64,000 nucleotides of DNA from Pythium myriotylum (taxonomy: Eukaryota; Oomycota; Peronosporomycetes; Pythiales; Pythiaceae). The stretch spans positions 1,612,001 through 1,676,000 of the forward strand of contig JALJCQ010000014.1 of assembly GCA_023091665.1 (NCBI GenBank). Direction: 5' to 3'. The first letter of the stretch is position 1. Each line of letters starts with the position of its first letter. This document shows, one piece after another, positions 47,361 through 57,880 of this stretch. Below the pieces are notes generated by a model, which made no database searches, had not been told where the DNA came from, and saw only the letters and a list, made by a program, of their open reading frames with translations. The position numbers and the translations under genes were made by a program.

Positions 47361-47731
47361 TCCACTCACCAGCTGCGCGAGACTGAGGTTTCTTCGCTTC
47401 TGTCGTGTTGGTGCGGCCGTCAGCTCCAGTTTGAGTTCTTAACGAAGGGTCAAACCGAAAATGGGCCGAGGACACGAATTTTGAGAGGTCATATCTCCGA
47501 AACCACGGCGCCAAAAAGCGCGCGAAAGGTACCAGAAGAACCGCAAAGAATTCAGCTTTCTTTTAAGCCAATCAGATTAGCAAAAGAGCGTCATTGGCGC
47601 TCAATCGGAATTTTTTGTGTTGGAACCGCTTATTTCGGGACAGATGAAATAGTAAATAAATGGAACAATTTGTGTATTTTCGTGTTTATTTGTGTTCTGA
47701 TGTTTGGTTGTCATTTTTGTTCATCGGGTCA
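47361..47731. other. Array edge to first gene, AT-rich spacer
   Basis: Unique sequence of 371 bp between the array and the sarcosine-oxidase-like gene. It becomes AT-rich towards the gene and probably holds its promoter. No RNA gene or convincing reading frame was seen. Confidence 0.6.
47711..47724 (+). promoter_or_regulatory. Possible oomycete-type initiator
   Basis: TCATTTTTGTTCAT lies about 20 bp upstream of the ATG at 47,732. It resembles the TCATT-plus-T-rich initiator/flanking element typical of oomycete core promoters, where leaders are often very short. This is a motif match only. Confidence 0.3.
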
Positions 47732-48928
47732 ATGAGTCCCCGGCATTACGACGTCGTGGTTATCGGAGGTGGCCTCATGGGCAGCGCCGCTGCGTTCTAC
47801 GCCAGCACCGAAGGCCAGCGAGTGCTCCTCCTTGAGCAATTCCCGCTGCTCCATAGCAAAGGGTCGAGCCATGGGACGAGTCGCATCTTCCGCGTGGCCT
47901 ACACGAACTCCACCTACACCAAGATGTGCATCGAGTCCCTAAAAATGTGGCGCGACATTGAAGAGCGAGCTGGTGTGCAGCTATTGGAGATGACAGGAGA
48001 GCTGGACTTCGTGGAGCGATCTCACAGCTCGCAACTGGACGAAGTCGCCACCGTTCTCGAGGCTAACGGGCAGCCGCGCGAAATACTGACCGGCGCACAA
48101 GTCAATGAGCGCTTCCCGGGCTTCTCTCTTCCCGCAAACAGCCATGCAGTTTTTAGCCCGAACGCTGGAATCTTGAACCCATCACTTGCAATGCAGACAC
48201 TTCAGGAACTGGCGGCGAAGCAAGGGGCCGATGTTCGTGACAACAGTCGCGTCATTTCTGTCTCCCAGGGAAGCAGCAGCCAAGACGAGTTCGTGATCGT
48301 TGAAGTTGAAGGTGGGGGCATTTTCCACGCGAAGCAGTGCATCGTGACGGCTGGTCCGTGGACGAGAAAGTTGCTGGGTGGCAAAGCCAGTGATATTCCG
48401 ATCAAACCCATTGCGACCTTTGGTACCTACTGGAAGTGCACCCCGAACAACGAGCAGCTCTACACGCCCCAGCGCTTTCCTGTGTTCATCAACTATGAGG
48501 ATCCTTGGGTTTACGGCCTGCCGATGCAGACCCAAGAGGACGGTGTCAAAGTTTGTATGCACAGTGGTCCGAGCGTTGATCCGGACGCTCGCCAACATAT
48601 TACGGAGCAACCTGTTGAAGATCTTGCCAAAGTACAGCACTTTCTCGAGCAATTCCTGCCACACGTGGATGCGAGCGCAACCAGCAAAGTGGATCTGTGC
48701 ATGTACTCGATGACTGAAGATGAGGACTTCATACTTGACTTTGCTAGTATTCCTGGAGCGTCATCTTCGTCCAAGAAGCTCATTGTGGGAGCAGGATTCA
48801 GTGGTCATGGTGCCAAGATGACACCTGTGATTGGGAAAATCCTCGCGGATCTTGCTGTCTCTGGAGAGACGTCGTATCCCATCGACAAGTTCTCGTTGGC
48901 GAGGTTTTCATTCCAGCCAACTCACTAA
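47732..48928 (+). CDS. FAD-dependent amine oxidase, sarcosine/pipecolate oxidase family
   Basis: A single-exon gene for 398 aa. I start at the ATG at 47,732, because the frame upstream (24 codons) lies in AT-rich leader and the FAD fold begins directly after this Met. Residues 8-17 are the Rossmann dinucleotide motif VVIGGGLMG. GSSHGTSRIFRVAY (44-57) is the signature of monomeric sarcosine oxidase and L-pipecolate oxidase. Cys323 in the sequence CMYSMTEDEDFILD matches the cysteine that binds FAD covalently. The C-terminal GAGFSGHGAKMTPVIG closes the FAD site. The enzyme should oxidise a secondary N-methyl or cyclic amino acid and release hydrogen peroxide. The exact substrate cannot be read from sequence. 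No C-terminal SKL-type peroxisomal signal is present (it ends QPTH). Confidence 0.88.
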   Translation: MSPRHYDVVVIGGGLMGSAAAFYASTEGQRVLLLEQFPLLHSKGSSHGTSRIFRVAYTNSTYTKMCIESLKMWRDIEERAGVQLLEMTGELDFVERSHSSQLDEVATVLEANGQPREILTGAQVNERFPGFSLPANSHAVFSPNAGILNPSLAMQTLQELAAKQGADVRDNSRVISVSQGSSSQDEFVIVEVEGGGIFHAKQCIVTAGPWTRKLLGGKASDIPIKPIATFGTYWKCTPNNEQLYTPQRFPVFINYEDPWVYGLPMQTQEDGVKVCMHSGPSVDPDARQHITEQPVEDLAKVQHFLEQFLPHVDASATSKVDLCMYSMTEDEDFILDFASIPGASSSSKKLIVGAGFSGHGAKMTPVIGKILADLAVSGETSYPIDKFSLARFSFQPTH

Positions 48929-49038
48929 AATAGTAGAACGTGGATGAGACGTGATTGGTTGATCGCTCGCCTTGAACCTTGGAGAAACCGCTGCGTCAAC
49001 GTGTCCTTGATCGCCCTCACGGTCTCACCTTGGTAGCG

Positions 49039-49806
49039 ATGGAAGGCCCTATCCGCATCGTCAACGCAGCCACTCTCGTGTGTTTGCGCCGCTCGAATGC
49101 ACCCGCCGTCTCGTGGGATGTGTTGCTTGGCCAGAGCGAGGTCAAAAATTGGCTCCGGTCGACCCCATCGTCGACTCGCATCATGCGGTACCCAGGCGAG
49201 TGGAAGTTTCCCGGCGGGGTCGTGGACGACGTCGATATGTCATTAGAGGCGACTGCGTTGAGAGAGTTGGAGGAGGAGTTTCTGGGTCTCGAGCCGTCAG
49301 GAGACTGCCCAGCTCGGATCTACTTCCTAGGGTCCAAGCTCACGCGGCCGATCCAGAAGCGGCGCCACCGCATGTTCAACTTTGTCGCCTTCGAAGACGA
49401 AAACGAATCATGGCTCAATCACGCTGCTTTGGAGCGCGTGAATGAGGCGCTGGCGATGAAGCGTGAAGAGTTCGCCGCCCACCTCGCTTCAGGTCGCTTC
49501 TGGTCCATGAGCGACGATGAGAAGATGTCGGTGTCACCAGAGATTCACCGAGTGCAGTGGTTCCCCATCGACGATGCTATCCAGATGATGGGTGCATCGC
49601 TCGTAGATCCCCACACCCCGATCGACGCGTGGCAGGAGCAGCAATTCGACAAGCACGGAGTCGCTAAGCGCGACCCGATGTACATCAGCATGCGGGTCCT
49701 TCGCGACATTGCCGAGTTTGAGTCGAGAGAGCACCTGCGCACATTCGTCAAGAATCAACAGGTGCCAACGCTTGCTAGCGTCTTCGATGCGCAGAGCAGT
49801 TTGTAG
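49039..49806 (+). CDS. Nudix hydrolase domain protein
   Basis: A single-exon frame of 255 aa from the first in-frame ATG; the frame is open for 20 more codons upstream but without an ATG. The Nudix box lies at residues 59-84 with the metal-binding core RELEEE (75-80) after a GG (59-60). The Glu usually found earlier in the box is not at its canonical spacing. The long spacing between strands and the C-terminal helix remind me of the NUDT19-like group, which hydrolyses CoA-type diphosphates, but that is weak. It sits 110 bp downstream of the flavoenzyme on the same strand, and 78 bp before the rRNA methyltransferase gene. There is no sign of a shared pathway. Confidence 0.75.
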   Translation: MEGPIRIVNAATLVCLRRSNAPAVSWDVLLGQSEVKNWLRSTPSSTRIMRYPGEWKFPGGVVDDVDMSLEATALRELEEEFLGLEPSGDCPARIYFLGSKLTRPIQKRRHRMFNFVAFEDENESWLNHAALERVNEALAMKREEFAAHLASGRFWSMSDDEKMSVSPEIHRVQWFPIDDAIQMMGASLVDPHTPIDAWQEQQFDKHGVAKRDPMYISMRVLRDIAEFESREHLRTFVKNQQVPTLASVFDAQSSL

Positions 49807-49859
49807 CCAGGTCAAGCTAGCGTCGCTGTGTACTGATATGAGTGAATATCATCAACTCG

Positions 49860-49874
49860 TCCATTTCGCTTTGA
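49860..49874 (+). promoter_or_regulatory. Possible oomycete-type initiator
   Basis: TCCATTTCGCTTTGA lies about 10-25 bp upstream of the ATG at 49,885 and resembles the CATT plus CTTT-type initiator and flanking element of oomycete genes. Low confidence. Confidence 0.3.
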
Positions 49875-49884
49875 CCATTCAAAA

Positions 49885-51224
49885 ATGGGGATCGACAATG
49901 GGAAGAGAGGGGGCACCGGAGGGAAGCGCAAGCGCCACAGCAAGAAGGTGACGCTTCCACGTATGGCACATTCGTGCGCGCAGGTGTCTGACTTTCGTTA
50001 TAGAAAGTAGCCTCGTCGGCCCCGTTGGAGGAGCAAGTGAGGAGCTCCATCAAAACCCAGACCAACGCACTGCTCAATCTCGCGTCCTTCTCGAATCCAA
50101 ACCCGAAGACTCTGGGCCCATTTTCTGATCGCCAACAAATCCTTGTCGTTGGGGACGGAGATTTCTCTTTTTCGCTGGCACTCGCCGTGTATTTCGTAGG
50201 TCCATGGCGGAAGAATGGCTTAGTGGATGGGATCAAGTGATCAAGCTTGCCTTGCTTTAGGGAGGGCGGAACATCACAGCAACATGTTACGACTCCAAGA
50301 GCGAGCTTCGCGAAAAGTACAGCAATGCACTCGTAAATGCTGATGCGCTCGAAACTGCAGGGGTGAGCGAGCTTGATCAACGCCGAGGGAATTTGGTACC
50401 CTTCAATGCTGAAAGTCAGCCGTATTGAACAGGCCAATGTGTATTTTGATGTCGACGCTACAGCGCTAGAAAAGCAGCCGTGGATTCACAAAATCAAGCA
50501 TTTCAATGCTGTAGCGTTCAACTTCCCTCACCTCGGTGGCGCAACAGAGGCTGATGTCGAGAAGAATCAGCATCTCCTGCGCAGCTTTTTCTACTCGGCT
50601 CGACCGTTCCTGCATCCCAAGCAAGGTCAAGTGCTTGTTGCATTGCGCGATACCCCTTTTTACAACAGATGGAAGATAGAGGAGCAAGCAAAACTAAGCG
50701 GGTTCAAGCTGGAACGGTTCGTGATGGTTGCTCTCTGTTACCGACGATGTGAACCCGAACTGAGCAGATATTGACTGTGCTAGGGTGGAGGCCTTCGATT
50801 CCACGATCTACTCAGGCTATCAAGCCCAGCGCACGCACCCAGCGTCGTATCGTGGAGAACCGCCATCAACCACTGGAGCGAGATACTTCATCTTCGTTCA
50901 AGACTTCACCATCCACCCGGAAGATCCACGTCTGAGCTCTACCCCACCAAAGTTGGAAGACAAGGTCCCCGCCAAGGAAGGGAGGATTAATGCCAAGCCG
51001 ACCAAAAAGGTTGGTTTCTTTTGCTGTAATTGGCTTCTCTGGACCGTGACGTAACAACCATCGTCCTTGTTGTCGTGCAGAACAAAGCAAAACCAGATGA
51101 CATCATCACCCTCAACTGCAAAGTGTGCGGGATTTCTTTTCGAGACAGCAAGAAGTTCAACGGCCACATGAACTCAGCCAAGCACGCGCGCAAGGTTAAG
51201 CAACAGAAGAAGGGTGGGAAGTAG
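49885..51224 (+). CDS. Bmt5-like 25S rRNA uridine-N3 methyltransferase with C2H2 finger
   Basis: Six exons by GT-AG and frame continuity: 49885-49947, 50004-50195, 50261-50362, 50433-50716, 50784-51009, 51081-51224; 336 aa. A Lys/Arg-rich start suits a nucleolar protein. ILVVGDGDFSFSLAL (about residues 67-81) is the SAM-binding signature of the Bmt5/DUF2431 family, which methylates U2634 of yeast 25S rRNA. Downstream, HFNAVAFNFPHLGG and the F-D-S-x-x-Y-S-G-Y motif fit the same fold. The last exon adds a U1-type C2H2 zinc finger (Cys302, Cys305, His318, His324) and a basic tail. The fourth donor (GTTCGT at 50,717) is unusual but is the only choice I found that restores the family sequence. Confidence 0.85.
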
Positions 51225-51330
51225 CCCATGTACTGATGTAACATGATAATTCGTCGTGTGACCCACATCATGATCATCTTGGCGATGCGCAAATCCTCAT
51301 TCGGAGATCTGCTCGAAGACAAGTCGCCCA

Positions 51331-52796
51331 ATGCTCGCATTGCTACGCCGCGCGTCCTCCCCTGCGCACACTGTGAAGTCCATGGCAGTGACGCCTTTCT
51401 CGTCTCGTCCAGCGTCTGGGCTCTCGGCGCTCCTCTCGACTGACGAGGTGCAGACGCTACTGGATGGCCACAAAGGGAAAGTCAAGCTCGTCGATGGCTC
51501 GTGGTACCTGGACAAGAACCGCAACGGGCGCCAGGAGTTCGCCCTGGAGCGCCTCCCAGATGCCCGTTTCTTTGACATCGCGGAGATCTCGGACAAAACG
51601 TCCACGCTGCCGCACATGTTGCCGACTGGTGAGACTTGTTTTCGACTTCCGTGGATTTCGGCGTTAACACGATATCTTGTCACAGTGGAGACATTCGAGA
51701 CAGCAATGAAATACCTCGGAATTGCCAACGATGACATTGTTGTGGTTTACGGTGGCCCGAACTGCTTTAGGTCCTTGACTCGTTACGGATTCCTCGTCTC
51801 TATTACAGGAAAATCTCTGATTTATTGTATCTTTTAGTGCTGCACGATGCTGGTGGACGTTCAAGTTCTTTGGTCACCAGAATGTCCACGTTCTAAACGG
51901 AGGCCTGGCAAAGTGGAAGAAAGAGCAGCGTGACATTGTGTCAGGAACCCCCAGCGCTGAAGTCAGTGGTTCTGTGTCGTACAAAGCGGAACCCCAGCAC
52001 GACCTTGTCGTATCCTGGGAAGAGGTGCGATAACATTATTGTTCTCATAATATCTGTTAAGGATTAATAGTGATGAATGGATCTAGTTGCTTGCAAAGCT
52101 GAACTCTGAGACGCAGATTGCTGATGCGCGCGGTCCTGGACGATTTAATGGCACTGATCCGGTAGGTTATCCTGGCTATCGTTCAAGCATCTCGTCTAAG
52201 TGATTGATACTGACCAGGAACCTCGCCCTGGTATGCGAAGTGGCCACATGCCGGGCGCCGTAAATGTACCTTTCTCCAAGCTTGTGTCAAAAGACGATTA
52301 CTCTGTATGTGTCGAATCACCCTCATGCTGATCGTGTTGCTACTGACCCTTCGAGCTTCGTCGTTATATAGCTCTTCCGTGACTTAGACGAGATCAAGAA
52401 AGCCTTCGATGACACTGGTATGTACTAAGTTAACGTTTTTCCAATCTGCCGTGCAGCACAACCAAGCCCTTATCCTGATTAGACGTCAAGTTGGATACAA
52501 CCAGCCCGGTCATCACGAGGTGAGTTCAAGTAAATGCATCACACTGTAATTTCACTCGTCTTATCAATATGGTCACAATGGGAATAGCTGTGGCTCTGGT
52601 GTCACCGCTTGCGTCCTTACGTTTGGTCTTCACCTGCTCGGTAAACCGCTGAACAAGTATGCTTGCATGCTCTGGCTTTATTATCGAGTGCCGTTCTCAC
52701 CAATCCATTGCTCATTCATCCAGGGCTCCAGTGTATGATGGGTCGTGGTCAGAATGGGGACTACGCGAAGATCTGCCTATCACAACCTCGAAGTAA
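51331..52796 (+). CDS. 3-mercaptopyruvate/thiosulfate sulfurtransferase, two rhodanese domains
   Basis: Nine exons: 51331-51628, 51686-51770, 51838-52024, 52087-52161, 52218-52304, 52372-52417, 52483-52519, 52588-52656, 52724-52796; 318 aa, the usual family length. The N-terminus (about 30 residues, Arg/Ser/Ala) looks like a mitochondrial presequence. The first rhodanese domain has LVDGSWYLD, RFFDIAEISD and LPHMLPT. The second has DARGPGRFNG, SGHMPGAVNVPF and the active-site loop CGSGVTAC with the catalytic cysteine near residue 273. A loop of the form CG-S/T-GV is typical of 3-mercaptopyruvate sulfurtransferases rather than of thiosulfate rhodaneses (CRKGV). It would transfer sulfur to thiols or cyanide in cysteine breakdown. 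It ends about 100 bp from a convergent gene. Eight introns of 56-68 nt in 1.47 kb is high. Confidence 0.9.
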
Positions 52797-52898
52797 CCGG
52801 GCGGGAAACGTGGCCAGGAAAAAAGAGTATGCCCACACTGGCTGATATCAAGTCGTCTATAGTTGATTTATCCGAGAAGATCTATGATCGATTTACTT

Positions 52899-54203
52899 TC
52901 AGACGGGCGTTTGGACTGCGCCGTCGTAGGTAGTCGGGCTACCAAGGTTAAAATCATCACTGGGTTGACGCTTCTTCCAAACAAAACCAGCTACTGCCAC
53001 CGCCGCGACAGCGCCGACGATAGCAGCGCCGATTGCAATCGCGTGCGAGTTGCTTTGAGTTTGTATAGAAGTTGTCTCCGCTGCCGACAGCTGGACAGCT
53101 TTGACTGCGATCGCTGGGGCAACTGCCGTCGGAGATTTCGTCGGAGTTCCAGTCGTCGAGGGAGTAGGTGTTGGGATTGTCGGTGTTGTCGCTGGAACTG
53201 TGGTTGGAGTACTCGAAGGAGTTGGAGTAGTTGGGAGAGGAGTGGGAGTAGTCTCAATACGCTTTTCCCAACCTGGAACCACTGGACCTGGTGTCGAAGG
53301 AGCAGGTGTGGGCTTCTCCGAACCTGAGATCACTGGGGCTAGCGTCGAAGGAGCAGGTGTGGGCTTCTCCGAACCTGAGATCACTGGGGCTAGCGTCGAA
53401 GGAGCGGGCGTTGGCTTTTCCCAACCTGGGATCACTGGGCAGGGAGTGGAAGGAGCAGGTGTGGGCTTCTCCGAACCTGAAACCACCGGACCTGGTGTCG
53501 AAGGAGCAGGTGTGGGCTTCTCGGAACCTGAGATCACTGGGGCTAGCGTCGAAGGAGCAGGTGTGGGCTTCTCCGAACCTGGGATCACTGAACCTGGTGT
53601 CGAGGGAGCAGGTGTCGGCTTTTCCCAACCTGGAATCACTGGGCAAGGAGTGGAAGGAGCTGGAGTGGGCTTCTCCACTGGGATCACTGGACCTGGCGTC
53701 GAAGGAGCAGGTGTCGGCTTTTCCCAACCTGGAATCCCAGTGCAAGGAGTGGCATGGTTATTCGTTTGCCAGCCAGGGATCCCAGGACAAGGTGACCCCA
53801 CCGTAGGCTTCTCCCAGCCGGGAACACCTGGGCATGGTGTAGAAGGTTTCGCCGTCGGCGTCTCCTTTTCCCACCCCGGAACGCCAGGGAACGGAGTGGT
53901 CTTCGTTGAGGCTTCACCCCACACGCATCCCCAGGCACCAGTCTTGATCTTCGCACACTTCGCATCCATGGGGGCAACGCACTTGTCTCCTTCAGCATAG
54001 CTCTTGAGATACTTCAAACAATCCTTGATCGCGACGTCACCCTTCTTTGGACAGAGCACGCCGGCGGGCGTCGACCCGGTGCCACTGCAGATCGGACCAG
54101 CGATGCAGAAGGTGGCGTCGCCTTCGACGCTCACCTCAACGCACGCTGCAGCCGCCGAGACCGCGAGCGCAGCCACCGCCAAGATCGCGCTCGTCGCCTT
54201 CAT
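52899..54203 (-). CDS. Secreted mucin-like type I membrane protein with PGWEKPTPAPST repeats
   Basis: A single-exon frame of 434 aa. Residues 1-20 form a clear signal peptide (hydrophobic Ala-rich core, then AAAC). Residues 21-95 are a Cys-rich domain with about eight cysteines and the segment CIAGPICSG, which I do not recognise as a named family. Residues 100-330 are tandem copies of a 16-17-residue repeat, roughly PGWEKPTPAPSTPCPVI with SGSEKPTPAPSTLAPVI variants. A Thr/Pro stretch, one membrane helix (about 388-409) and a short KKR cytoplasmic tail follow. The Thr/Ser/Pro repeats suggest heavy O-glycosylation, as in wall-anchored or adhesin proteins of oomycetes. Function unknown. The repeat is nearly perfect at DNA level, so its length probably varies between strains. 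Confidence 0.8.
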   Translation of the reverse strand: MKATSAILAVAALAVSAAAACVEVSVEGDATFCIAGPICSGTGSTPAGVLCPKKGDVAIKDCLKYLKSYAEGDKCVAPMDAKCAKIKTGAWGCVWGEASTKTTPFPGVPGWEKETPTAKPSTPCPGVPGWEKPTVGSPCPGIPGWQTNNHATPCTGIPGWEKPTPAPSTPGPVIPVEKPTPAPSTPCPVIPGWEKPTPAPSTPGSVIPGSEKPTPAPSTLAPVISGSEKPTPAPSTPGPVVSGSEKPTPAPSTPCPVIPGWEKPTPAPSTLAPVISGSEKPTPAPSTLAPVISGSEKPTPAPSTPGPVVPGWEKRIETTPTPLPTTPTPSSTPTTVPATTPTIPTPTPSTTGTPTKSPTAVAPAIAVKAVQLSAAETTSIQTQSNSHAIAIGAAIVGAVAAVAVAGFVWKKRQPSDDFNLGSPTTYDGAVQTPV

Positions 54204-54714
54204 CTCGCCGCCTCAAATTCGAAAGTGCGCTGCGTGCAGCGCATCGGCTCGCCCGTGGCCGCGGGGTGTAGCCACGCCGCGAGCGCACGCGAAAGTGGCG
54301 TCGTTGCATCGTTGTCATGTGGGTACGGGTTCGGATTCTAAAGCATTACTCGTGCCGGCATCCATTACCAGTGGCGAGAATCTTTGATACTGAAACAACG
54401 GAGAGACGCAAATATTTGCCCCTGGTGCAGCGCCAGGGCGTTTTCTACAGTGCCATCCATCTCTTTCCTTCGGGGAGAAGCATTCGCAGGCGCTCGCTGC
54501 AGTTTGTGGGAGAGTGGAGCATTGGCCAACGCAACGAGACCTTCTCTCGCGATTCGCGTGGGAGTCGCAGCAGCAGAAGCCCAGCGTCCATGGCTGAGAA
54601 CCACGCTCCGGCCCCGGAGAGCTCCTGCCGCTTGGGATCTTTTTCAAGGGACAATATCTCTCAGGGCAGACGCGGGTCGAGCCAGATGGCCGCGTCGGGA
54701 GGTCTCATCGAGGC
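54204..54714. other. Divergent intergenic region
   Basis: 511 bp between the divergently transcribed secreted protein and RING-protein genes, presumably holding both promoters. A plus-strand frame crosses it but shows no recognisable protein. An upstream exon of the RING gene cannot be ruled out. Confidence 0.5.
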
Positions 54715-57700
54715 ATGATCCCCATGTGTCTCAAGAGGACCATGTCCACGGCGGCCTGTAACTCAATTAAGGTGGTCCACGCTAGTGTCGGAGACTCGTC
54801 CGACTCAGACTCCGACACCTGGTTTTGGTTTCGCGCGGCGGCGGAGGGAAGACCCGGCGACGCCCAGCGCGAGCCCGACGAAGCGCCGCCTCTCCCTGCA
54901 CGTGTGGATGGCGCACGGATCGGACCCATGAGCCAGTCGGAGACGTCGCGATTCGAGGCGCAGGCCCCGCGGCGGCGCCATTCCGCGGACGTGGCGCTGG
55001 CGACGCGGCCGACTTCAGCCGAGCGCAAGGCGTCTCTGCGACCGAACCAGCAACACGCCGAGCGGCTCGACGAACGCAGAGACGAAGAGGCGCGGAGCCT
55101 GGAGCGCAGCGCCGTCGAGAGCGCAGCCGACGCGCTGCTCCAGCGCCTGCGCCTGCGGGCGCGTGCTGCCAAACCGCCAGCGAGAGACGGAGAGGAACAC
55201 GACGCCTCGCTGGACAATCAGCACTGTTCCTTCGAGCTCACAGACGGCCCGGAATCCATGAGAGAACTACCGCCTCCACGTAAGTGACCGGGAGTCGGCA
55301 CTGTCCACGTACTTCATTCTCACCATTCACTTTTTTTTTTCGGTTCCAGTGACTGTGACACAGCTGCGAGTTTCAGGGCGTGTCCATCATGATGCATCGG
55401 TCTCACCAATTGAATCCCCTCAGCTAGGGCAGTCGCTTATTTCGAACGATAGCTCGGAAATCAATATCGCCCGTCTTGCAAATCCACCCCACTCGCTACT
55501 CTATCGATCACCGAACGCGCTCCAGACTCGCGCGGACTGGCACATGGCCTTCATGGCTCGCGCCAACCAAGCCCAACTGCCCGGAGAACAGATTGACCTA
55601 CCCGATTTCGCTGATGGGACAGCGAGTGACATGAGTAGTCAAGACCAAGTGAATGACTACCTAGGCGAAAGTGCCATCAGCGACGGCGAGCTAATGCTCT
55701 CCCACGGAGGAATTGATCAAGGAAGCGAAAGCGATGCGTTTGTGCATTCCGACGACGAGCAACAGGATCAAGAATACGGCGACACCAACGATGAGGAACT
55801 GAACATCGCAGGGCACGATCACAGACGAAGTAATCTTTCAACTGCGAGTGTATCCAACCGCGATGTGAACACATCGAAAGCGATCGCATTGAAAAATGCC
55901 ATGCATCCTGGCTTAGTTCGACTCGGATTCGACCAGGACTTGGCTCGCGCCGCGCTTGATGCAGGCGTCCACGACATCGAGCAGTACGATTCGGACTGCG
56001 AGCTTGCGTACCTTGACATCTTCATCACACTTGTCAAGCTTGTGTGTGATGCACATCAGGACATCATCCAACCGCCACCGGCCTCTACACTATCTGCTCA
56101 AGGAGACCAGAATCTGCTCGATAGTTTTGGTGGCGATTCTCCTCGAGCACCTTTCAAATGGCCCGTATTTGACATGGCCCAGTTTGAATTCGGCAACGCT
56201 CGAGCTGGAACGTGTTTCGAAAGCGTTTGCGTGCTCATTCACCTCCCCAAGGTGACAGTAGACCGTACAGAGGAGCTCATGGAGCTTCTCTCCAGCTGCT
56301 TATTTTGCATGATCGGTGACCCCATCCAGGTTCTAATACCGTCGGTCAGCAGCACTGGTCGAACTAAGGGGCACGCATTCCTTGAATTTGACGACCCATC
56401 CATGGCTCAAGCGTGCGCGGCTGCAATTGATGGGCTTACTTGGGGGCGTGGGCCGTACGGTCGCATCCGAGCGAAGCTTTTCCGACAGTATCAAGTCAAA
56501 TCGCCGACGCCACCGAGGGATACACAACCGTCCGCCATACCCCCTCTGCTCCGTGAAAACCACTCAAATCACTCACACGAACCAAGGTCATCACGCTCAC
56601 AGCTCTCAGGCTTCCAGCAGTTTACCTCTCCGTACGCACAAGTCACTAGCGAGCCTGAACTTCTTCGCGAATCTCGCGAATTATCAAGAGAAGACCTCAA
56701 CGCATCAGATGCCAGCAACAGTGCCTCGTGGAATACGGATTCCCAGGCTTCCGTGGGATTTGAAGAAGGAGAAAGACGCAGACGTCCCCTTTTCCAACTC
56801 AACTTCACGAGGGACGGGCGCAGTATACAGCACTCATTGTCCTCTCTGGACGAACTCACATTTCATCAATCTCGAGGAGACGGTGCAATGCACCTTGGAG
56901 AGCTAAGGTTATCTAGCGATGGTGAAGATGACGATGGGGGTAGCTCAACAACGGAAAGCGACTTGGAGCTTGCTGAAGCGATTCTAAATCGTGCCAACAC
57001 TGAGGATTTAGCGTCATCCAATCCGACTCGAAGGATCCAGTTGCTCCAGCAGTCTTTACTTCGCAGAGAACCTTTGGTGCCCTTTCCAAGGTATATACCC
57101 AACGGGAGCCCCTCAGTTTTGATGTCTACATCCAATGCATCTCCAGCGAGACCGCCTCCCTCGGGTGTCGATATCGAAGGCCCATGGAAAGCATACTGTG
57201 AAGAACTAATTCAGCGAAACCGTGAGATGCAAGATCAAGTTGCGTATGCACGAAGAAGAATCGCTGCTCTGAGTCACAACAACCAGAAGTTGCATTTGCT
57301 AGTCGACCGGATGGAGCGTGATCGAGACGGTTTGATGTTCGAGAACGACCTCTTGCAGACACAGTTGCACGGTTACGAAGACCACGAGCGTCAACAGGAA
57401 GCTCTTATGAAGGAGCTTTCAGCTCTTCGCCGTCGTATGAAGCGTCGAGACCAGCGCATTGAACGCGGACTTCTCGATAGTGGGCTGATTGGGAATGCCA
57501 ACCGGGGTGTTGCAGTGGATCTAGAAGGCGGTGTGATGTCGTTGGACGAGCTCGAAGAGCAGCTTATCCAGAATATCGTTTCCTCTCGACGACTAGATGA
57601 TCTGAAAGAGTGGGAGCAAATGCTCGAAGGTTCTCTAGTGCGGGTGCGATCCATTAAGGAAGAAATTGCGCTGGAACTGCAAAAGAAAGTTGCGCAACAG

Positions 57701-57880
57701 TCAGGCGATCAAGTGCACGACCATAAGCTTTGCGTCGTCTGCCTCTCCAACGAGAAGAGCATCCTTTGCCTTCCATGTCGCCATCTCTGTCTCTGTCAAG
57801 AGTGTTCGCAGCATGCGGGGCTCGACAAGTGCCCAATTTGCCGCCTCGTGGTCGAGAACATGCTGCTCGTATACGCGTGA
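54715..57880 (+). CDS. Large RRM and RING-finger protein, probable E3 ubiquitin ligase
   Basis: Two exons, 54715-55279 and 55350-57880, joined in frame across a 70-nt intron with a long T tract before its AG; 1031 aa. A disordered Arg/Glu-rich N-terminus is followed by acidic Ser-rich sequence, a short helical stretch around residues 370-420 (perhaps UBA-like) and an RRM-like domain from about 478 (VLIHLPKVTVDR, then KGHAFLEFDDPSMAQA). That RRM resembles the one in eIF3b. Long Ser/Arg-rich linkers and a coiled coil (about 770-960) precede a C-terminal C3HC4 RING from Cys983 (CVVCLSN to CPICR), of the type found at the C-terminus of IAP/MUL1-like ligases. It could be an RNA-guided ligase. Partners unknown. 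AATAAA lies 21 bp after the stop. The start could also be one of several nearby ATGs. Confidence 0.8.

Noticed and set aside
53101..54000. 300-codon plus-strand frame opposite the mucin-like gene
   Set aside because: It is the antisense of the tandem repeats, without signal peptide or known domain. The minus-strand frame has a signal peptide, a Cys-rich head and a membrane anchor.
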